From a virus, in the IMG/VR virus record IMGVR_UViG_3300043446_001339, positions 1 through 20,341 of that record: a stretch of 20,341 nucleotides of DNA. One strand, written 5' to 3'. The position numbers were made by a program, and so were the translations under genes. The notes below the pieces were generated by a model. That model was not told the origin of the DNA and ran no database searches. It saw only the letters and a program-made list of their open reading frames with translations. Of the stretch, positions 19,362 through 20,341 are shown piece by piece; the first letter of the stretch is position 1, and each line of letters begins with the position of its first letter.

Positions 19362-19959
19362 GAGAAACCTCCAAAATCTTTTCTGGTGAAAGGTTGCGTT
19401 TTACTCGGTCTTGGATCGTAGGGTATGGAATTCCAGTCTCTAATGACCAGTCTTTCATGCACATTGTTTTTCCATTGTGAGTAATAAAAACATTTTGCCG
19501 TGTGTTGCGATTCTGTTCGGCAATAGTTGCCCATCGGCAGTTTTCTTTGGAATAGCCTTTAGAGTTGTCAATTCTGTCCAAAGTCATACCATGTGGACGC
19601 TCGCCCATATCACGCACAAAATTTTCAAACAATTCCCAGTCCGCACAAAAACCCAATTCAGCATATCTAATGTTTGATGCTTGATTAAGGTTCGTGCATC
19701 TAGTTTTCATAGCTCGCCAAGATTTGTATGCGCCAGAATGAACTAGACCATGCACAAAATTTTTTGCGCTAGTTGTTTCGGAGCGTAGGCATCCACACGA
19801 TGATGTATGACCAGATCGAACAGATGCACCACTTGTTTCAATCGTGCCTCCGCACTCACAAGAAAACAAATAACGATAGCCGTGTCCATCTTTGCCAGTA
19901 TTTTGCAAAGCGATCAATCTTCCGTATTTGTTGCCGATCATTTGTATTTTTTTAGGCAT
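19315..19959 (-). CDS. HNH homing endonuclease with C-terminal HTH
   Basis: A 214-residue homing-type endonuclease. N-terminal zinc region: CECGGTIETSGASVRSGHTS then SCGC gives two C-x-C/C-G-C pairs. The core AMKTRCTNLN, then RPHGMTLDRIDNSKGYSKEN followed by CRWATIAEQNRN, is the HNH-family pattern (LDRIDN-x5-SxENCRW). The end NGKTMCMKDWSLETGIPYPT, with IQDRVKRNL, looks like a DNA-binding HTH. ATG 19959 shares a base with the stop of the fibre gene (TAATG), while the tail overlaps the chaperone gene by 47 bases. This free-standing insertion between tail genes is typical of homing genes in phages. It is more AT-rich than its flanks. Confidence 0.88.
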   Translation of the reverse strand: MPKKIQMIGNKYGRLIALQNTGKDGHGYRYLFSCECGGTIETSGASVRSGHTSSCGCLRSETTSAKNFVHGLVHSGAYKSWRAMKTRCTNLNQASNIRYAELGFCADWELFENFVRDMGERPHGMTLDRIDNSKGYSKENCRWATIAEQNRNTRQNVFITHNGKTMCMKDWSLETGIPYPTIQDRVKRNLSPEKILEVSHVHAQRTTAPHRHAL

Positions 19960-20341
19960 TAGAACCCCAAACTGTATTTGAATGGTGCAGATGCAAACGC
20001 AGCATATATCCATGTACCAGTGAATGACGAATTCCTCAGCTTGAATCCGTTTGAAAGAATATCCAAGTCGGTAACCGTTGACTCTGCATTGGAAAGGTTT
20101 GGATAAAGTTCTGCGCCAAGAACATTGTATGTATTTCGTGCCGTATCCCACACAATCCAATTGCTTGTTGAATCTGTGCGCTTTAGCAAAACATATCTTG
20201 GCAAGAATCCAGTGTAGACAAATGCGTTGTCAGAGGCTCCGTTAGCGGATACCGAACCAAATGCAGAGTAACCAGCGACTTCTGCGAAGCAGTAGGCGAC
20301 AAACCCAACCGATAAGCCTGTTTGAATTCCAGATGCAAATG
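19959..20341 (-). CDS. DUF7483-type tail protein, partial (C-terminal 127 residues)
   Basis: The gene enters from the right edge; only the last 127 residues are seen, and no start is in the window (ORF-caller starts such as 20204 are internal). The sequence runs ASGIQTGLSVGFVAYCFAEV, AFVYTGFLPRYVLLKRTDST, NWIVWDTARNTYNVLG and ends DILSNGFKLRNSSF with FKYSLGF. This is the pattern of the DUF7483 beta-sandwich found at the end of many phage tail/fibre proteins (family assignment from memory). Likely a virion surface or receptor-interaction domain. Its stop overlaps the HNH start. Confidence 0.8.
   Translation of the reverse strand, partial: FASGIQTGLSVGFVAYCFAEVAGYSAFGSVSANGASDNAFVYTGFLPRYVLLKRTDSTSNWIVWDTARNTYNVLGAELYPNLSNAESTVTDLDILSNGFKLRNSSFTGTWIYAAFASAPFKYSLGF

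Noticed and set aside
20205-20341. Start of the last gene at 20204
   Set aside because: The frame is open to the window edge with DUF7483-like sequence, so 20204 is an internal TTG, not the start.
1-20341. tRNA genes, CRISPR arrays, insertion sequences, integrase or att site
   Set aside because: I saw no cloverleaf-type sequence, no regularly spaced repeats, no transposase or integrase motifs, and no duplicated core that would mark an attachment site. Subtle tRNAs cannot be excluded by eye.

Overview
This window is a piece of a tailed double-stranded DNA phage (or prophage) genome. The evidence is a replicative helicase, a Sak-type annealing protein, a lysis cassette and a tail/virion block, packed tightly with many ATGA or TGATG gene junctions and strong AGGAG-type ribosome sites. 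The GH24 lysozyme and GTA-type holin point to a Gram-negative host. The genes built around the words QEPVA and GIKGEA are, from memory of the family, typical of phages of Betaproteobacteria, but the host is inference. No integrase, CI repressor, portal, terminase or capsid gene lies in this window.

Layout. (1) 1-1803, minus strand: replication unit of a small Rep-associated protein, an unknown protein, a DnaB-like helicase and a partial gene cut by the window edge. (2) 1866-1903: a short region holding face-to-face promoter-like sequences. (3) 1933-3365, plus strand: a GNAT acetyltransferase coupled to a metallophosphoesterase with an N-terminal helix-turn-helix. (4) 3322-3685, minus strand: a Cro-like repressor and a small coiled-coil protein. 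(5) 3734-3751: an operator-like palindrome over a promoter-like -10 box. (6) 3811-9338, plus strand: an early operon of about 20 small genes, including the Sak-type annealing protein, a SpoVG-like protein with an SSB-type acidic tail, two winged-helix proteins, DUF551-like modular proteins and DUF3310. (7) 9335-11541, minus strand: lysis cassette of GH24 endolysin, 26-residue membrane peptide, three-TM holin, a spanin-like protein, a membrane protein that appears to start at ATT, and an XhlA-like protein. (8) 11544-20341, minus strand: virion genes, comprising low-complexity (Ala/Pro/Gln/Gly) ejection-type proteins, tail-fibre genes with two fibre-assembly chaperones, a 537-residue structural protein, an HNH homing endonuclease, and the end of a DUF7483-type tail protein cut by the window edge.

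How it fits together: a Cro-like switch between units 4 and 6 would control the early operon. That operon supplies recombination and ssDNA-binding proteins, and the helicase unit replicates the genome. The long leftward late unit makes tail/ejection proteins and then lysis proteins. The early and late units converge at about 9335, where a symmetrical hairpin with A and T tracts could stop both transcripts.

The points most worth checking are the apparent ATT start with 68 residues of extra protein at 11318, the 26-residue peptide in the lysis cassette, a two-TM reading frame nested in the acetyltransferase gene, the SpoVG/SSB-tail protein, and signs of module shuffling at 7100-8420 and in the tail region. 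No stretch longer than 300 bases lacks a gene.
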